Source: Zhengitettix transpicula (taxonomy: Eukaryota; Arthropoda; Insecta; Orthoptera; Tetrigidae). From it: 64,000 bases of DNA. Made by a program: the position numbers and the translations under genes. Positions 23,206 to 36,647 of this stretch are shown one piece after another (within the stretch, counting starts at the first letter, position 1; each line of letters opens with the position of its first letter). Location: contig CM073590.1 in assembly GCA_037074705.1 (NCBI GenBank), positions 42,245,895-42,309,894 of the forward strand, given 5' to 3'. Under the pieces are notes generated by a model that did no database searches, was not told where the DNA came from, and saw only the letters and a list, made by a program, of their open reading frames with translations.

Positions 23206-26200
23206 AGAACCAAGACTGACACAACCACACAAACCAGTTAACAAACTCAGGTGGATTCCAGTATAATTTAATGCAATTAATTTCTATACAAATACTTTAC
23301 GAGAGTAAAATTAAAAAATTATGTTCAATAACGTATTGAGAGTTTGTATGACCGATGCGAAATGGGGTCTGGACGATGGATTCCTTCTCAGTGATACGCA
23401 AATTAATATCCCCCATTTTTACTCACAGACAATTTCAACGTCAGTAATTTAGCAGCTACATTTCACGTCTTTCAAAATTTTTGCATCGGTGGGTTACTGA
23501 TGATGTTGCAATGGAACATTGTAATGACTTCTTTTGAATGCGTGCACAGACTTCCCCCTTTCCGACGGAACTAAACGTAGGTGAGATAATTAGTGTCTGC
23601 CACAGTAGGCTGAGGCTTCGGAGCTGTTGCCGGATTTTGCTGGGACCGTAAATCTACCGCTATCCCAGACAATGAGTGGCGTCCGTCAACATCTGGCTGG
23701 TGGACCCCGGGACAATTGGCGGAGCCCATCTGGACTCGTTCCATCCACATTCCTGCTTCGTCAGAAACACTTGCTTACTAAACACGATTAGTCGGTCGGC
23801 TTCAGTCTTCGGTTTAGAGGCTGAAGTTTTGACGTACATTTTTTGTCCAAACAGAGATGATTTAATAGATTGAACAAACAATTCATAAACGAACCCGGTT
23901 CGAAAACTTATTATTTGCAGAATAGTATGTTAAAGCTAATTTTGAAAGACTGCGTAGAGTATATTTTAATTTTTCAGGACTGCTCACAAAGTTTCAGACA
24001 GATCTGTCTTCCTTTCGTCTAAATTGAATAATTGATGTGATTTTCAAAACGAAGTGAAAGAGAATTTCCAGTGTTCATCATACATTAGATTATTTCGTTA
24101 ATTCGTTCCTCTAGATTTTTTGAAGCGAAAAAGGAGTAACAATATGAAACATTGCTTAAAAAAAATGCGTATGAGGTTGGAAGAAGAGTGTTACGAAGGA
24201 TAAAATTGTTTAGAAATATTGGAAATATTAGCTTTTGATGTTGTCCAAATCGTCTCTAATTTCCATGCTTGGTAATATTATTCTTGTTTGCTGTATTAAA
24301 CTGATATTTACGTGTTTAACATGTTTCTGTCAATGAAAAAATTTATTCAACTTCAGTTTGACCGCGGTATTTTAGTAGCTTGGTATACCATGTTACTGAA
24401 ACATTATATTAATTCATATTTATATAATGAAATTATATTAATTTGTAATTATTCTTAAAAAAAATTATAAATGCGTACGTTATTACATTCCAAATTGTAG
24501 ATATATATTGCCATACCTGATGAGGTCCTAGGAGAGGACGAATCGTCGAGTATTTAATATATATTTTTGAAATAAACGTTATAATATTTTTCTGATTTAA
24601 AAGCCATTTATTTATTTTAATATTATAATAAAGGCAGATATTTTTCATCGTTATTAAATACAGTGATTTGCAAAACTAATGGATGAGTTACGCAGCGTAT
24701 ATCACCTTTACAACTGGAGTAAATGTCTACCAGAGAATGTCCAACAACTCATAAAAAGTATAACTTTATAGACAATTTTTTTACATATACCTTGAACACA
24801 CACAGAGACCCATAGAATAGAATATGATCCAACTCTGTTGCGTTTCGTGTATCTTATTTAGGGTGAGGTTGTTCATGAATTTTTGTGATAACGTTGTACT
24901 TTCATCTTCCACTTTTTTCTTCAGCCGCAGTTTATTTAACGTGATTCAAGACATCCCACACATGTTCTATGGTATTTACATTGGGAGAGCGTGTGGGTCA
25001 ATCCATACGTTCTCGTTTTACAATGTTATGTGGTATAGCTAGCACTGTGGATAAACAGCGCATCTGAATACACGCGTATAGAGCTTTGCAATATACCAGT
25101 GTCGTTCAATTATTTTTATTATGCGTAACCGTATTCCGACCTTAAACCAGTTAGTTGAATAGAATCGATGTTTTAACTACACCTTTCATCTCAATCATAT
25201 AATCGCTGTAATGAGTCTTGTACAAAAGTTTAGTTTTATGCATCTTGATGATGTATTTATATGCGACTACCGGAAATTATACATAAACTAGTTCTGTCGC
25301 GTTATATAGAGGAAATAAGCATATAATTTCTCAATTCGTATTTTTTAATGCAAAATTAGGATCTTATTTCTGCTTATGCTTTGAAAGAAGGCCCGTTTTA
25401 CGTGCTAGACCAGTCACATTGCCACGCCATTTATGCCGAGGATGCGATGGCTTAAAGTGGTAAACGCATCATCACGACGTAGGAGAATTAGGGGGAGATC
25501 ATGAGAATAATGGCCACGAAAGTGGCTGGTCGATGGGGACCGATATTGCTTAGGTAAGATTGTTTGAAGTGAGGAGTCTGAGCACATTTCACGAGAGGCG
25601 ACAGAACACGTTCAAAATAGATCCAACTACCACATGTCGACATTAGGCATGCCGGATAAAAAACGTGTATTTAACCGAGTTACAGAAGTGTTATTATTGG
25701 AAAGGATTCAACGTACTTCACACAAAATTATGAGAATGCAAGCTTAGAGGGACACTTTGTTGCAAAATAAAATATAAATACGTAGTAGCTATCATTCATA
25801 AAAGGACTTCACAAATTATTGTGGTATTTCCATTCTGATTGTTTAGTAATTTCGGGAATTAGATATCCTTTATAATTAATTCGATACCAGTTCGCAGTTC
25901 GTGCAATAATTTAATAATGTGATAAGATTTTTCACCTTTGGTATTCTAAGCAACAGAGCGTGACCGCCTAGCACGCACTTGTAACGTATGCGTAAGATTC
26001 AGATAAGAACAGTTCGGCTGCTGGCGACCACGCCCATGCATATCCATAACACCGTGATGCTTTACCTTTATTTCGCAGTCCACATACACAGGACTGAGCT
26101 ATTCCAGCCTCTCAAGATCACGAACGGTGTATTCTGAAAAATTCCAGGCGCACTAGCTGGAGACAGAGTACTTCGTATAGAAATTCAAAAAATTACCTAA

Positions 26201-27767
26201 TGGGAAACGATGGTTATGTTTGCATTTAAATGTTCATTCAAAGTTTTGAGGAAAGTGTTTACTTTTCAAATAACCGATACAGCGACGAAATCGACATAAG
26301 TTCACCAAATTTGGGAATTAATGGGATCATAATACATTATTTAAAAATTAAACCAATATTATTGCTAAATTTGACGTGCGCATGATGCATTTAGAACACT
26401 GTAACCATCTCGACGTGAGGATTAATATAAGACAGTAGAAGTTTCAAGAAGAATAATGGGAAGAAAGTACAAGGGCTCCTATAGATTACTTTAAAATTCT
26501 TTACTGTAAATTATACGGCAGGACATAAAGGTATGTGGAATTATTTTCCGATAAGAAATAATGAGAGCGTGGGATATAATAAAAAATTGACGTAAAATTC
26601 TGCATTAAATAATGTAAAGGAACAGATTCAATTTAAATCCACTTTTGAAAGTTTAATACAATGTAGCTTACTTGACCTAATAGTCCATGATTGAATTCAT
26701 TCGTTAACGTTTTCAAAAATGTATCTAAAGACGATAATTTGTGTAACGGAATTAAGAAAGAAAATATGGTTCACGGCCCGCATTTACTTGTTCATAAAAG
26801 TAAAACTTCTTTTATCTTACTTCCGTCAAATATTAGCTGTTCCCCCTTAAAAATCCAATCATTTAGGATTGTAGTAGTAATATAAAGTATATAGAGTTTT
26901 CCTAAATAATTTAGGAAGTGAAGTAACGTGTCAGTATATTTTTTACTACATTTGCTTGTTTTTTTTTTATTCTTTCCGACAGTAGTATTTTCGTGTAAAT
27001 TATCTTTTTATTCCATAATTTTCTACCGGATTGAAACTCTATTAAAGCCAGGGAAATATGTAATAAAAGTAGTACAATATATTGTTTTAGGATTATTTTG
27101 CTTACTTTACAATTTCTTCAGTTAATATTGAAAATCTCCGCATGCATTCGTAAAACCTTCCCGAAGTATGCAATTTTATTTTCACTTCAGTGAACAAGAC
27201 AACTTAATGCGGAATTTAATAGGGAATTTTAAATTTGTTTTGGACAAAAAATAAGTGATATAATGAATATTAAGTTAATTGTTTATCAATTGTAAGTTTG
27301 TAACGTGTTTATTATTATTCATTGAATAAGAAAGTAACTGTGCTTAATAACACCGTTTGGGACGCAAATTTCAGTTACGTTAAGTGCTAAAAATAAATGT
27401 TAAGTACTCATGTTCTATTAAATATTCTATTAAATTTTGGTATTTATTTATTTTTCAATTTATTACTTACTGTTTGGTTTTGTAAAGACCTGTGTTTGTC
27501 TGTAACTTTGTATTAACTTTTCAAATAACACGAACTGGTAGAGCCTGCTCAAGCAATCAAGTTTCAAAGGACAGGTTTCATTTTAATGAGTGACGAGTAT
27601 CCTAGCGATTCTGTTAGTTTTGTCATTTCAAAGAAAGAAATATATTTCAACTTCTGAAACAGGATTTTGTAGACATTTATGGTGCACAGTTTCAATCGCA
27701 AAAAATAAAGTGAGTAAATTAAACGAGTTGGGTTTCCATTTAACTTACTCAGCCTTTTAGCGAATAA

Positions 27768-27770
<3 letters not shown>
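23206..27770. other. AT-rich non-coding DNA
   Basis: A moderately GC-rich patch at 23570-23850 is open on both strands (23660-23881 minus, 23676-23873 plus) without a recognisable product. A second lies near 25960-26130. No gene, RNA or known repeat is supportable. Confidence 0.45.

Positions 27771-27816
<46 letters not shown>
27771..27816. repeat. (TA)n microsatellite at the edge of LTR-like unit L4
   Basis: A TA tract of about 46 bp ends about 25 bp before the L4 homology starts. Confidence 0.95.
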
Positions 27817-27822
<6 letters not shown>

Positions 27823-27839
27823 TTTTTGACATTTAAATT

Positions 27840-28490
27840 AAAATAGAAACAATAATGCCCACGTTGGTGAAGCCAATTTGTAATATACCACTTTGAAAAA
27901 CAAGTTAAATAATAGTTAGCCCACGTTAAAACATCAATTTAACTAATTTAACTTTTAAACGAAAGGATGTTTAATTAATAAGATTTTTAGTTAACCAAAC
28001 AAACACATTAAATTATTAGATGCACAAAGATTTCAAGTTACAAATTAGTTATTCATTGAATTTTTACCAAATTTATCACGTACAATCAAAATTTTTACTC
28101 TCTCTCTCAGGGTCTTTAACTGAGCCTTTACAAAGAAAAGTTATTTATTATTATTTTTTTTAAAACAATCAAATTACTGTGAAGCTATTATTCACATTAA
28201 AGTATTATTCTCAATGCCAATACACAATATTTACGATATTCAAAAACCCGAAATCTGACGATTAAAGGTTTACAATAATAATTTAATGGATATTATGACT
28301 TACAGTTTCTCTGGTATCAGGGCAATTTTAACTCTTTCAGCAACACTTACACACACTCTACTTTCTAAAAACAGGCCATTTGTTTCACTGACCGTACACT
28401 ACACTGTTGGTTTAGCAAGTGTTGTCGAAGACGACTTATTCTGCAATAATGCCAATTTGTGGTACTTCAACTAATTCCTCCACTTGAATT
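27840..28490 (-). mobile_element. LTR-like unit L4
   Basis: Close relative of L2. It has GCCCACGTTGGTGAAGCCA at 27857-27875, a degenerate second copy GCCCACGTT at 27919, GGATGTTTAATTAATAAGAT, TCTCTCTCAGGGTCTTTAAC, CCGAAATCTGACGATTAAAG, AGTTTCTCTGGTATCAGGGC, ACACTTACACACACTCTACT and AATTCCTCCACTTGAA. In L2 the matching marks occur in the same order. A 62-codon frame at 28286-28474 lies inside and is probably fortuitous. Solo LTR status is inferred. Confidence 0.55.
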
Positions 28491-28499
28491 AGGAGAATT

Positions 28500-31030
28500 A
28501 CATGCAATGTAAATATATTAACATATGTAAGTATGTTAACATATTTGGAACCTTCTAACAGAAATTTTACATCCCTTTTACTCAGTATTTGGCTTCAGCA
28601 GAGTCAGGAAGAGTTTTTTTTAGATGTAATTTATTCTATAGATTTTTTAATTTGTCACCTTTTTATTTTTTTTTTATGAATATAGTACACGATGATGTCA
28701 AAGATCGTTCGAAACGTTGAACGTCTTTCATGAGCTGTAATTCTCTAATTGAATTTAAATTAAAATTATTCAGGCATTATAGGCAAATGATTTGTTTAAT
28801 TTTGTATTCCTTGGCCGTCTTGTCCAGCGAATAAATAAATTTGGCAGAATTTAAAACTGTAGATGAATTAAAACACTTCAGAGTTGGGACAATACAACGT
28901 GGACCTAATATTTCGGTAATACACTTATAAATATTTTGATTTTTAATTCAGAACACTTTAACCAGGGTAGTTCTCTGTGGTTAGATATTGCCTTGACTGA
29001 TAAAGCTATCACGACCAAGTCAGTAGTTTCTTATAAAAAATGTAGATGATTTATAAAATGAGATAAAGTAGTGCACTGCTCAAATCTGACATTTTATTTT
29101 ACGGACTATATTGCAAGAGAACTTTGGGAATTATTCCTCGGCATATTTACAGCTTAGTATATTTATGTTATTATGTTATATGTAGCAGTGTTTGCCGTAA
29201 TTACCTGCTAATCATAAAACCTCAAAGCAAAACGTAAGCTTTATTAACATATGCAGTCTTATAACGGAAGAAGACTGTCCAGTAACTCGAGAATTTCTGA
29301 TGCCAACGTCTCACGTAGTACGAATACAGGATAAGACTTCTGGAACTGATTGCTTGACACGCATTAGATATTGTTATGGACAATAATCAATGTTATGGGT
29401 TTTATTTTAATAATGTGCGTCAAACCGGTTCCAGTTCACATGCTTGTAGGGTTCCAGCTCTGTACATCTTCTTTCAATTGGTCATTGATCTCTGAAAGTG
29501 CTGTACGTTATTAACTGAGATGTTCTCGAACATTGCTGGAATTATCCATTCACGTGTTATATCTAAATTAAACGTTCGCGTAAACGCGTTCCATATATCT
29601 CCATTGTGAAAAATTGCTGCAAAATCACTTTATCATCAAGTCTTGAGCTCCAATTTACTGTTGACAAATTAAATTTCTAACAACATTTTTCCATAAAGAT
29701 TTTTGCTTTTTAGTGAAAGTTCTGTTACTGACAATCTATTTTAAATATTTTATTTTGAAATTTTTTGACAAGTGTGAAGTAATTTTCTTATACAAACGTT
29801 TTTTACTCAGACAATGGAATACCCGAAAAAATCTGTATAATAACTTTAAGTATTGTAACATGTATTATTTATATGTACGATTTCGGAAGAAAATCGTTCC
29901 CAACATCCATTTCAAGCTTTGTCCCTTATTTTTAAAGATGTATCCTTATTACCGCAGCACGTTAGTTCTTTATGTAGTTTCTGGTGCAATGGTTTCTCAG
30001 AATGTAGCAGCTGACTAAGTTCTCTGAGGAGCGTAGCCTCGCGTTTCAACGGATCTAGACAGTATTCTTAATCGTCCAAACTTGGCGATGTAATATAGTT
30101 TTCCGTATCTCATCCTTTTGCTATTTAATGCGAAAAGTTTTAGATTATTCAAATAGCAACACGGAATTTCTTTGAGGTTTTCTGATAACTACGTGGAGCT
30201 TGGAACGTATCAAGGTTAATTTTAGGTACTGGAATCAGTACTCCAGTATTTAGCCAGATTTATTCCCGTTCGTTAATTTAATCAAAATGCAGTTGAATTT
30301 CTGCAATAGAGAAATTAATGAACTAACATCTTATGAACGTCACTGAACTGGAGAGAAATTTCTAGTATTCCAAATATGATGCACAATCGTCCTCTGACCT
30401 GGGGTTGAATTGGGAGTAGGCCGGAACTCAGCTTAAGACAAACCTTCGTTACGACAACTTCGTACTGTAAAAACTGTTCTGAAAATATTGACACATGTTA
30501 ATATATTGAGTTGAGATCAGAATATGTTGTGCGTCAAAAAACTCACGTTAAGACATGGTGTAGTAAAAAAACCTTGGTGCTGACTGTATATCCCACTCGT
30601 AAGTGCATAATGAATATTTTTAAGAATGATAGTTGCGATACGCCAAGTTCTTTCCTGACGACATTACTTCCCTCCATCTTCTCCCTTTTCCTACTGCGCA
30701 TCTCGTACGACTTGCTATTTCTCACAATGGTTAACATTATTCTCCACGACTTTAGATTTATGGTATTAATCCTCTAGTGAGGAAATAGGACCAAAAGCAC
30801 TCTTACATACAAAGATACTAGAATTGTACAATGAAAGAGACACTACAAACAATTTCAATGAGAAAGAAAAAATGACACACAGATTAGAAGAGCAAACAAA
30901 TACGAATAATACGTATATTAGAAAATACTGAAATAATAAATACACAAATTACAAAATATATATTACAGGCAATCTCAAACTGATAAAAATAAAAGGAAAA
31001 TACTTTTGACGACAAACGATTAATACGTAA
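28500..31030. other. AT-rich non-coding DNA
   Basis: No gene is recognisable. A frame of 101 codons at 29713-30018 is Phe/Tyr/Lys-rich, as A+T bias predicts. At about 28684-28712 a GATGATGTC ... GTTCGAAACGTTG stretch resembles the Penelope-type tails but lacks a clear stem. Confidence 0.45.
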
Positions 31031-31039
31031 TGAAGATTA

Positions 31040-31140
31040 TAGAAAATACCTGAAGAAGATACAAAAATGTATCGAAACGTCGTCATAATAAAAATTAAAA
31101 GTGTCTGCATAAGGTCATCAATTGTTTTATTAATTCAAAA
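31040..31140 (+). mobile_element. Penelope-type tail, family 2, with hammerhead-like core H4
   Basis: CTGAAGA (31050-31056), an extra A, a perfect 5-bp stem GATAC/GTATC around AAAAAT (31058-31073), then GAAAC (31074-31078) and GTCGTC. Downstream, GTCTGCATAAGGTCATCAAT and TGTTTTATTAATTC recur in both arms of the inverted repeat at 44003-44385. This is the best-paired hammerhead-like motif in the window. C17 would be the C of ACGTC, with G-C and T-A as the first pairs of stem I. The element's coding part is not present upstream. Confidence 0.6.
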
Positions 31141-31837
31141 CAGAAGTTAAATTAACCCTTTTAACTACTAAATTCAGTATTGTTCCAGAGAGAGGTTTAT
31201 CGAGACCTTCTCATCTTGTCTCTTCCATCATCTTCACCAGAAGTGGACGATGGATCAAATCATAGAAGCATCGCGCTGCAAATTTCCTACGTTTTAATAC
31301 CGTTCCTTCCATAATTGCACCGAGAAAGTTTATATTTCCTTCATTATTTCATGAAAATGTCATCGGCTTTGGTACACGCCTTGACTGTGTTGAAATCTCA
31401 ACCAAGGAAAATTAATCATCGACTCACACGTAGAGTTTTCATAACCTATTATTCCTAAAGTCAGCTTAAACTAAACTTGTTTAAGAGGCGTTCATTCAAA
31501 ATACTTGGACATTTATTCATAGCCGTTTATTCGAGTGTAAATAATGACTGAGCACTGCGTTGATGCAATCCACCAACTTTTATCTGACTTCCGTAAATTT
31601 AAAAAAAAACTACTAGCGAGACGTTATCCAGTTGTCTTAATCTCTGTATTTATCATTTACTGTAGGGAATGTCTGCGTAAAGAACTGTATTCTAAACTTC
31701 GAAACTAATCTCAGTTATATATTAATATTTATATTAATCTGACTTCGTGGAATTATAAATGATTATACCAGCTAAATTTATCAAAATATATATTTTCGCA
31801 AAATTAAATAATTATAACATATTAATAAAATTAAAAT

Positions 31838-31880
31838 TGCCACGACATTTCGTTCCGGTTTGGAATCTCTTCAGGTGCAA
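31838..31880 (-). ncRNA. hammerhead-like motif H8
   Basis: On the minus strand: TTTGCACCTGAAGAGATTCC, AAACC, GGAACGAAATGTCGTGGCAA. The core CTGAAGA is followed by stem II TTCC/GGAA closed by G-C with one bulged A, then GAAAUGUC. TTTGCAC before the core pairs with GTGGCAA after it (one bulged G), giving the strongest stem I of the set. It probably marks a terminal repeat of a Penelope-type element. Activity is untested. Confidence 0.5.
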
Positions 31881-32249
31881 ATATAAAAATTTTACTTGAC
31901 TGAATATATTTCTTGAAATATGAATGCGTAAATAAATTTTTGTGGCGACGATTAGTAAAAGTTTGTGCTTTTTCCATAGATTGCAGTCGAAATATATATT
32001 GATATTCACCTAACAATGCGATTAGTTTCTTGCAAAATTAAATACGGCTAGGTTCGTATCTATCCAATTTTTTAAAATCTTTCTAGCTAGCTTCTTGTCA
32101 ATATGTTAAGTCCTGCGGACAAGTGGTTTGGCAATGATTCAACATAACTATAGCAGTCCAGTTGGGTATAACATATTATGCAATGAGAAAAAATTTTGAA
32201 TGCATACAAAAGCTATCAATGTAGCATGCACCTAATGCAGGACAAACGA

Positions 32250-32568
32250 TAGAAAACCTGCATCAGGTAGGTCGGGCATTTGGTGCTGGTCCCACGCCCT
32301 TCCGATGGCGGCAGAGGGGTTTTCTGTGGGGACGCAGCGTTTCCTTCTCCGTGCCTCGACCAGTTTATGAGGCAGCTGGCCGACTGTTCCAATGGGAACA
32401 GATAAGAATTCTTACCGTATGCTCAAGGTCCGCGACCCCGGATCATACACCTCTCAAAACAGCCCGAGGTGTTCGGCTTGTGGGAATCTTAGTTCAAAAA
32501 CGGAGAGAGGAAAAGGCATCCCCAAAGGTTCCAGAAAGATTCTGCCTGCGAGAGAAAAGCTCTCATAA
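32250..32568 (-). mobile_element. GC-rich retroposon, copy C, 3'-truncated
   Basis: In minus orientation it matches copies A, D and E from the 5' CTCTCGCAGGCAG through GGGGATGCC, GGTTCC-like, GGGAA-GCTGCGTCCCCAC and GGAAGGGCGTGGG to ACCTACCTGATGCAGGTTTT. The 3' third with TGGATTACCC and the A-run is missing. Its second hairpin reads CTGTTCC/GGAACAG (32384-32401), against CTATTCC/GGAATAG elsewhere. A 93-codon frame at 32351-32632 on the plus strand is fortuitous. Confidence 0.8.
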
Positions 32569-32639
32569 GATTTCCGATGATGAATATTGTTTACTTAGAG
32601 TACAGACATTAGGAATTTTGCTATTTATTTAAGTGATTC

Positions 32640-35600
32640 TGTGGGCAATAAATTTGTTGATTCTGTGTTATATATGAATTCTGACGTGACTTTTGTTGGG
32701 AAAAATATTTCTAGTTTTCTTTTAATGTTACCTTGCAATTAAATTTGTGTTCTAATACTTGCTTCATATCAACGTGTAATATTTAATTTGTATTAATTTA
32801 ACTCGCATATATGATAATTTTTTTAATTAATTTGTCTACATATAGCTTGCTCATTTTAGTTTAGAGAAGTTCTGTGTAAACAACTACATGCTCTTCTTTC
32901 TCCAATAATACAAACGCATGCACCGTACTTCTGCATAGTTTCATTTTATAGATTTAATGCTCTACTGGCGGTATATCATTTTTATAACTTCGTGTAGGAC
33001 TTGGTTGCAAGTGGATGGTTCAACAGCCTTTCCCCTAACAACATGCACCGTTTTATCGCTTCGGTGTTCAAAGTTATAAAAAGTTGTCGCTGTCGTCGAA
33101 AACTTGAACATTAATGTATATCGGTCACCATTTTCCAAGCGTTCGCAGTGCGTAGTTTTCAAGTTTTATGTTTATTAAGCCTCCATTTTATTTCGTCGGA
33201 AACGTAAAAAATGTGGAAATATTTATTTCTATTTATATTACACACGTACTTAGAATTTTTTTTCTCATTTATTTTGGGTAGTGTGTCGGCAAGGCTACAT
33301 ATTCTTATGAAGGATGAGGAAGTCCGGGAATGTGTCTAAATTGCTTTGTGACTCATACCAGTATTTATCTTGATAATTTCGGAAAACAAATTCGGATTAA
33401 CTTCCACCGACAATGCCCCAGCAATCAGAAACGGAAAAAGGACACCAAAAAAATTCAATATCAGTGTTTATGGATCAATCCGCCCAAAATGATTATATAT
33501 ATAATTGTTGTGCATGCACAGGAACTGTGGGAATATTTCCGCGATACAATTCACGAGAATGATATTAAATTATAATTAGTGTAATATACTTTTCTGAGTT
33601 CCAGTAGCTGACGTTATTCACAGAAAAAGGATAAAAAATGGTGGTCTAATTGGTAACTATTTATTGATGTTTTTCTTCGGTAATGTTGCAATAACAATTT
33701 TACTTTAGTCTTCTTTAAGGAACTCAAGTAATTTTCCACCGTTAAATTACTGAAAATGATCAATTATCGATGACAAAATATCGGACATTTATAAATATAT
33801 AAATTAAGAAATGTACGACCTTGAATCTTAAAATTATATTTATTAGCAAATAATTTTTTCATTCTCTTTTAGGACCACTTCAGGTTTAATAATTTGGTAT
33901 ATAAATCATGCAAAACATTTTACATGATTTATATACAAAATTATTAAACCTGAAGAGATGCTAAAATAGACGAAACGTCATATATTCAAATTTTTGTTAA
34001 TAAGCATAATTTTCTTATCCAAGGATCCAAAATTTATTAATTAATTAATGTGATCCAGTATCATTTAATTAATAAATACAAAATTCTGAAAATATATTAA
34101 ACTAAGTAAATGTGACAAATTCGGAAGGAATGTGAACGCTGTCGGCAATAAGACGTATTTAATGATAGCAATTTGAATATGTCGTCGAAATTTGATTAAT
34201 ATGATTTGTTAACAATTACATCTTTACATAATACATTTATCCTTGTTGATTTAGTACATTGTTAAAATACAACTGTTGCTTCAAAACTAATACTTTATTA
34301 ACGAGTGCATTTATTTGACAAAAACACTGGAGGAGAATTTGTACACTTGTTATAAATGATTAGGATTTAAATACAGTGAAAACCCACTGATTATTCCACT
34401 TACGTTACACGACATTTATTTAATAAATTTTATATAAAGAATTCATTAAATGTGACAGATACTGTTATTCTCTGCAGCGTATGTTTGTGTCAGTTTCACA
34501 CAAACGACAACTGGATGTTGTTTGCATATTAAATAGTAATTCGTTCTTTCATTCTTTTATATAAACTTATGTAATAGCATGTATGAAACCCTTCTATAAT
34601 GAATTAATCATAATTATACACATGAGGTATATTTATTTTTCATTGAATAAAATAAATTTCACGTTTTTCATGATTTTCTTGCCGCAATAAACTAGAACGT
34701 AAGTTAATAAGAATTCGTAAAAGCCACAAGAGAATGGAAACGTCGGGCGAATAATGTTTTGTACATACGTAACTCGAAAACAAGGAAATTTTTAGTGATA
34801 AAATTATTGTAACACAATTCTAGACAGGTAATAGGCGTTATAAGAATTCAAACATATCAATTGCTACTGATAAACCTGAATACAGGGAAAGCATACAAAG
34901 CGAATTCCGCTAAACACTGTTAAAGCCTGCAACCGATATATGGTCTTACTTAGTTCAGCCACTGATCCTAATAGACAGATATCTTCACTCTCTGTTGTGG
35001 CATAGTCTCTTCAGAGAAGATGAACGTCCGGTTGTGTAAGAAACGTCAGTCTATGATGGTATATTTTTTAACTTTTCGACATAATCGTCATGTGTTTTCC
35101 GATGTTCCCCGTTGATTTTCATTAATCTAACTGCGTTATTCTATCTCTAATTTATATATCCTGCAAGAGACAGATAAATTTCGATATAAACTATCTGGTC
35201 TTGAATTTCGTTCGAAAATTCTAGAGACTTTCCGGGGTATAGAATTGTCTAAGGGATGGATGAACAATAAGAAACTTTTTTTCGTCTTAAAGGATAAGGG
35301 TAGAAATGAGAGCTGCAACATACATACCATAACTGCATTTATCATTCAAAGTTAGCGTTCTCGTCTTAGTAGATCTGTTTCCGCCTTTACTCAAAATTGT
35401 TCAATTTTCCTTTCTTCATTTTCTGATAGTTTCTGCTTTGATGGTTAATTTATTACCCTTTAACAAGTACATCAGAGAATTGAAGTTCTGAAACTTTAAA
35501 TCCGTATAAATTTTTTTTAGCCTTGGTATAGAAGAAGTTGAGGATTGTAAAACGGTTAACTCGGAGAAAATGTAAATAATTGTGGTTGATCCTTTTTTGC
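32640..35600. other. AT-rich non-coding DNA
   Basis: Apart from the inverted repeat at 33878-33955 and a weak tail-like stretch near 35011-35048 (GATGAACGTCCGGTTGTG then GAAACGTCAG), nothing is recognisable. Confidence 0.5.
33878..33955. repeat. 33-bp-arm inverted repeat within head-to-head Penelope-type tails
   Basis: Left arm 33878-33910 and right arm 33923-33955 are reverse complements with one mismatch, separated by 12 bp. Each arm ends in CTTCAG/CTGAAG, the start of a hammerhead-like core. The right side continues CTGAAGAGATGC, CGAAACGTC (H9, GAAAC at 33972-33976); the left side, read backwards, continues in a decayed version. The layout is two element ends joined back to back. Confidence 0.85.
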
Positions 35601-35639
35601 CCCGTGTCCATTTCTTTGATTTTGGAGATTTGCGTGTTA

Positions 35640-36647
35640 CTGATATGGAGGGAATTAGTAGTGCTGGGTGCAAGGGCGACGGCGTGGCCCCGTACTCCCG
35701 CGCCCCACGCGGCGCTGGTGCTGCCGCCTGGCGGAGAGGCCAACGAAGCGAGTCGAGGTTGCCGATACCAGCCTTGTCTTCAGTCACGCAGTTGTTCTTA
35801 TAGTGGAGTGTGATGTGTGTGTATGTGTGCGGGCTCGCTTCCTCCAGCGCTGTCTTTTCAGCATCCCTTTCCTGCTCGGTACCGCTACGATGACGAAATA
35901 CTGCGGAGAGCCCGTACGTCGGACTAATGCGCGCAAAAAGGCTTCGAGTCTTTCGTCGGCGGCGTGTTTCGCCACGGACAAGATCTCTTACTGTTGAACG
36001 CCATTAGGTTTAAGTTAAGCTGAAGTTCGACGTGTGAGACGTGCTACTCACTTCACGGCGAAACCATCGATTTACAGGCCTATATAGTTTTAAGTGACGC
36101 CATATTGAGCGATTTAAGTTATTTTTGTGCGAAATATAAGAATAAGTTTGGAAAAGTTGACGAAACTAAATAACGACAGCAGTCTACGAGAACTAGTGTC
36201 AGAATTTACAGCGAAGTGTTTAAGTCTATAGTTCTTTGTTACATAAACTAGTGGAATATCGTCCCGGACCGACTTTAAGAGTAGAGAATAAAACGACACA
36301 AGTATACATGGATTTAAGGTGTGAAAGTGCAGAATAAAAAGTTTCTTTAAGTGCACATCCTGCGCCTCGCATTGTTGTGAAAGACTTGCAGTGGGGAAGG
36401 GGAAACCTGCAGAAATTACATTTCGGCTACTGGAGTGTCGCAATCCTCGGCTCGTTTCGCGTGTGCCAACGGAACTGTGCAGATTGAGGTCAGTGATTTT
36501 GGAAATTAGGTCGGATGTGACGCGACGTCCTTGTGTGTGCGTGTGCGTTAATTTGTGCCTCCTGGAATACTTCAAGCCCTTGGAAGGAGCTATAACTCAC
36601 ATGTAGGTGTTTCAACACATGTCCACAGTAGTCACGGAAAATGCAGG
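35640..36647 (+). promoter_or_regulatory. CpG-rich promoter region and probable 5' leader exon
   Basis: The composition changes sharply: many CpGs between 35660 and 36010 (GGCGACGGCGTGGCCCCGTA, ACTGCGGAGAGCCCGTACGT) and again at 36340-36540. The segment ends GGAAAATGCAGG|GTAAGG, a good splice donor (intron GT at 36648-36649), right after an ATG at 36641. I infer transcription to the right, starting between about 35.75 and 36.1 kb, with a long untranslated leader and the start codon in the last bases of exon 1. Frames on both strands here (up to 153 codons at 36114-36575 minus) are probably by-products of the higher GC. There is no TATA box at a definite start. The gene is unidentified. Confidence 0.45.
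36641..36647 (+). other. possible start codon and splice donor of exon 1
   Basis: ATGCAGG is followed by GTAAGG. If used, it encodes Met-Gln and one base of the next codon before the intron. This is a common arrangement for insect genes with long leaders. The donor fit is good; use of the ATG is inferred. Confidence 0.35.

Noticed and set aside
28684..28712. Additional hammerhead-like core
   Set aside because: GATGATG and CGAAACGTTG are present, but the intervening bases do not form a stem II.
35011..35048. Additional hammerhead-like core
   Set aside because: GAAACGTCAG is present and the stretch resembles the tails, but CUGANGA and a paired stem II are not recognisable.
36114..36575. 153-codon minus-strand frame
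   Set aside because: It is antisense to the probable leader exon, has no domain, and is explained by lower A+T content.
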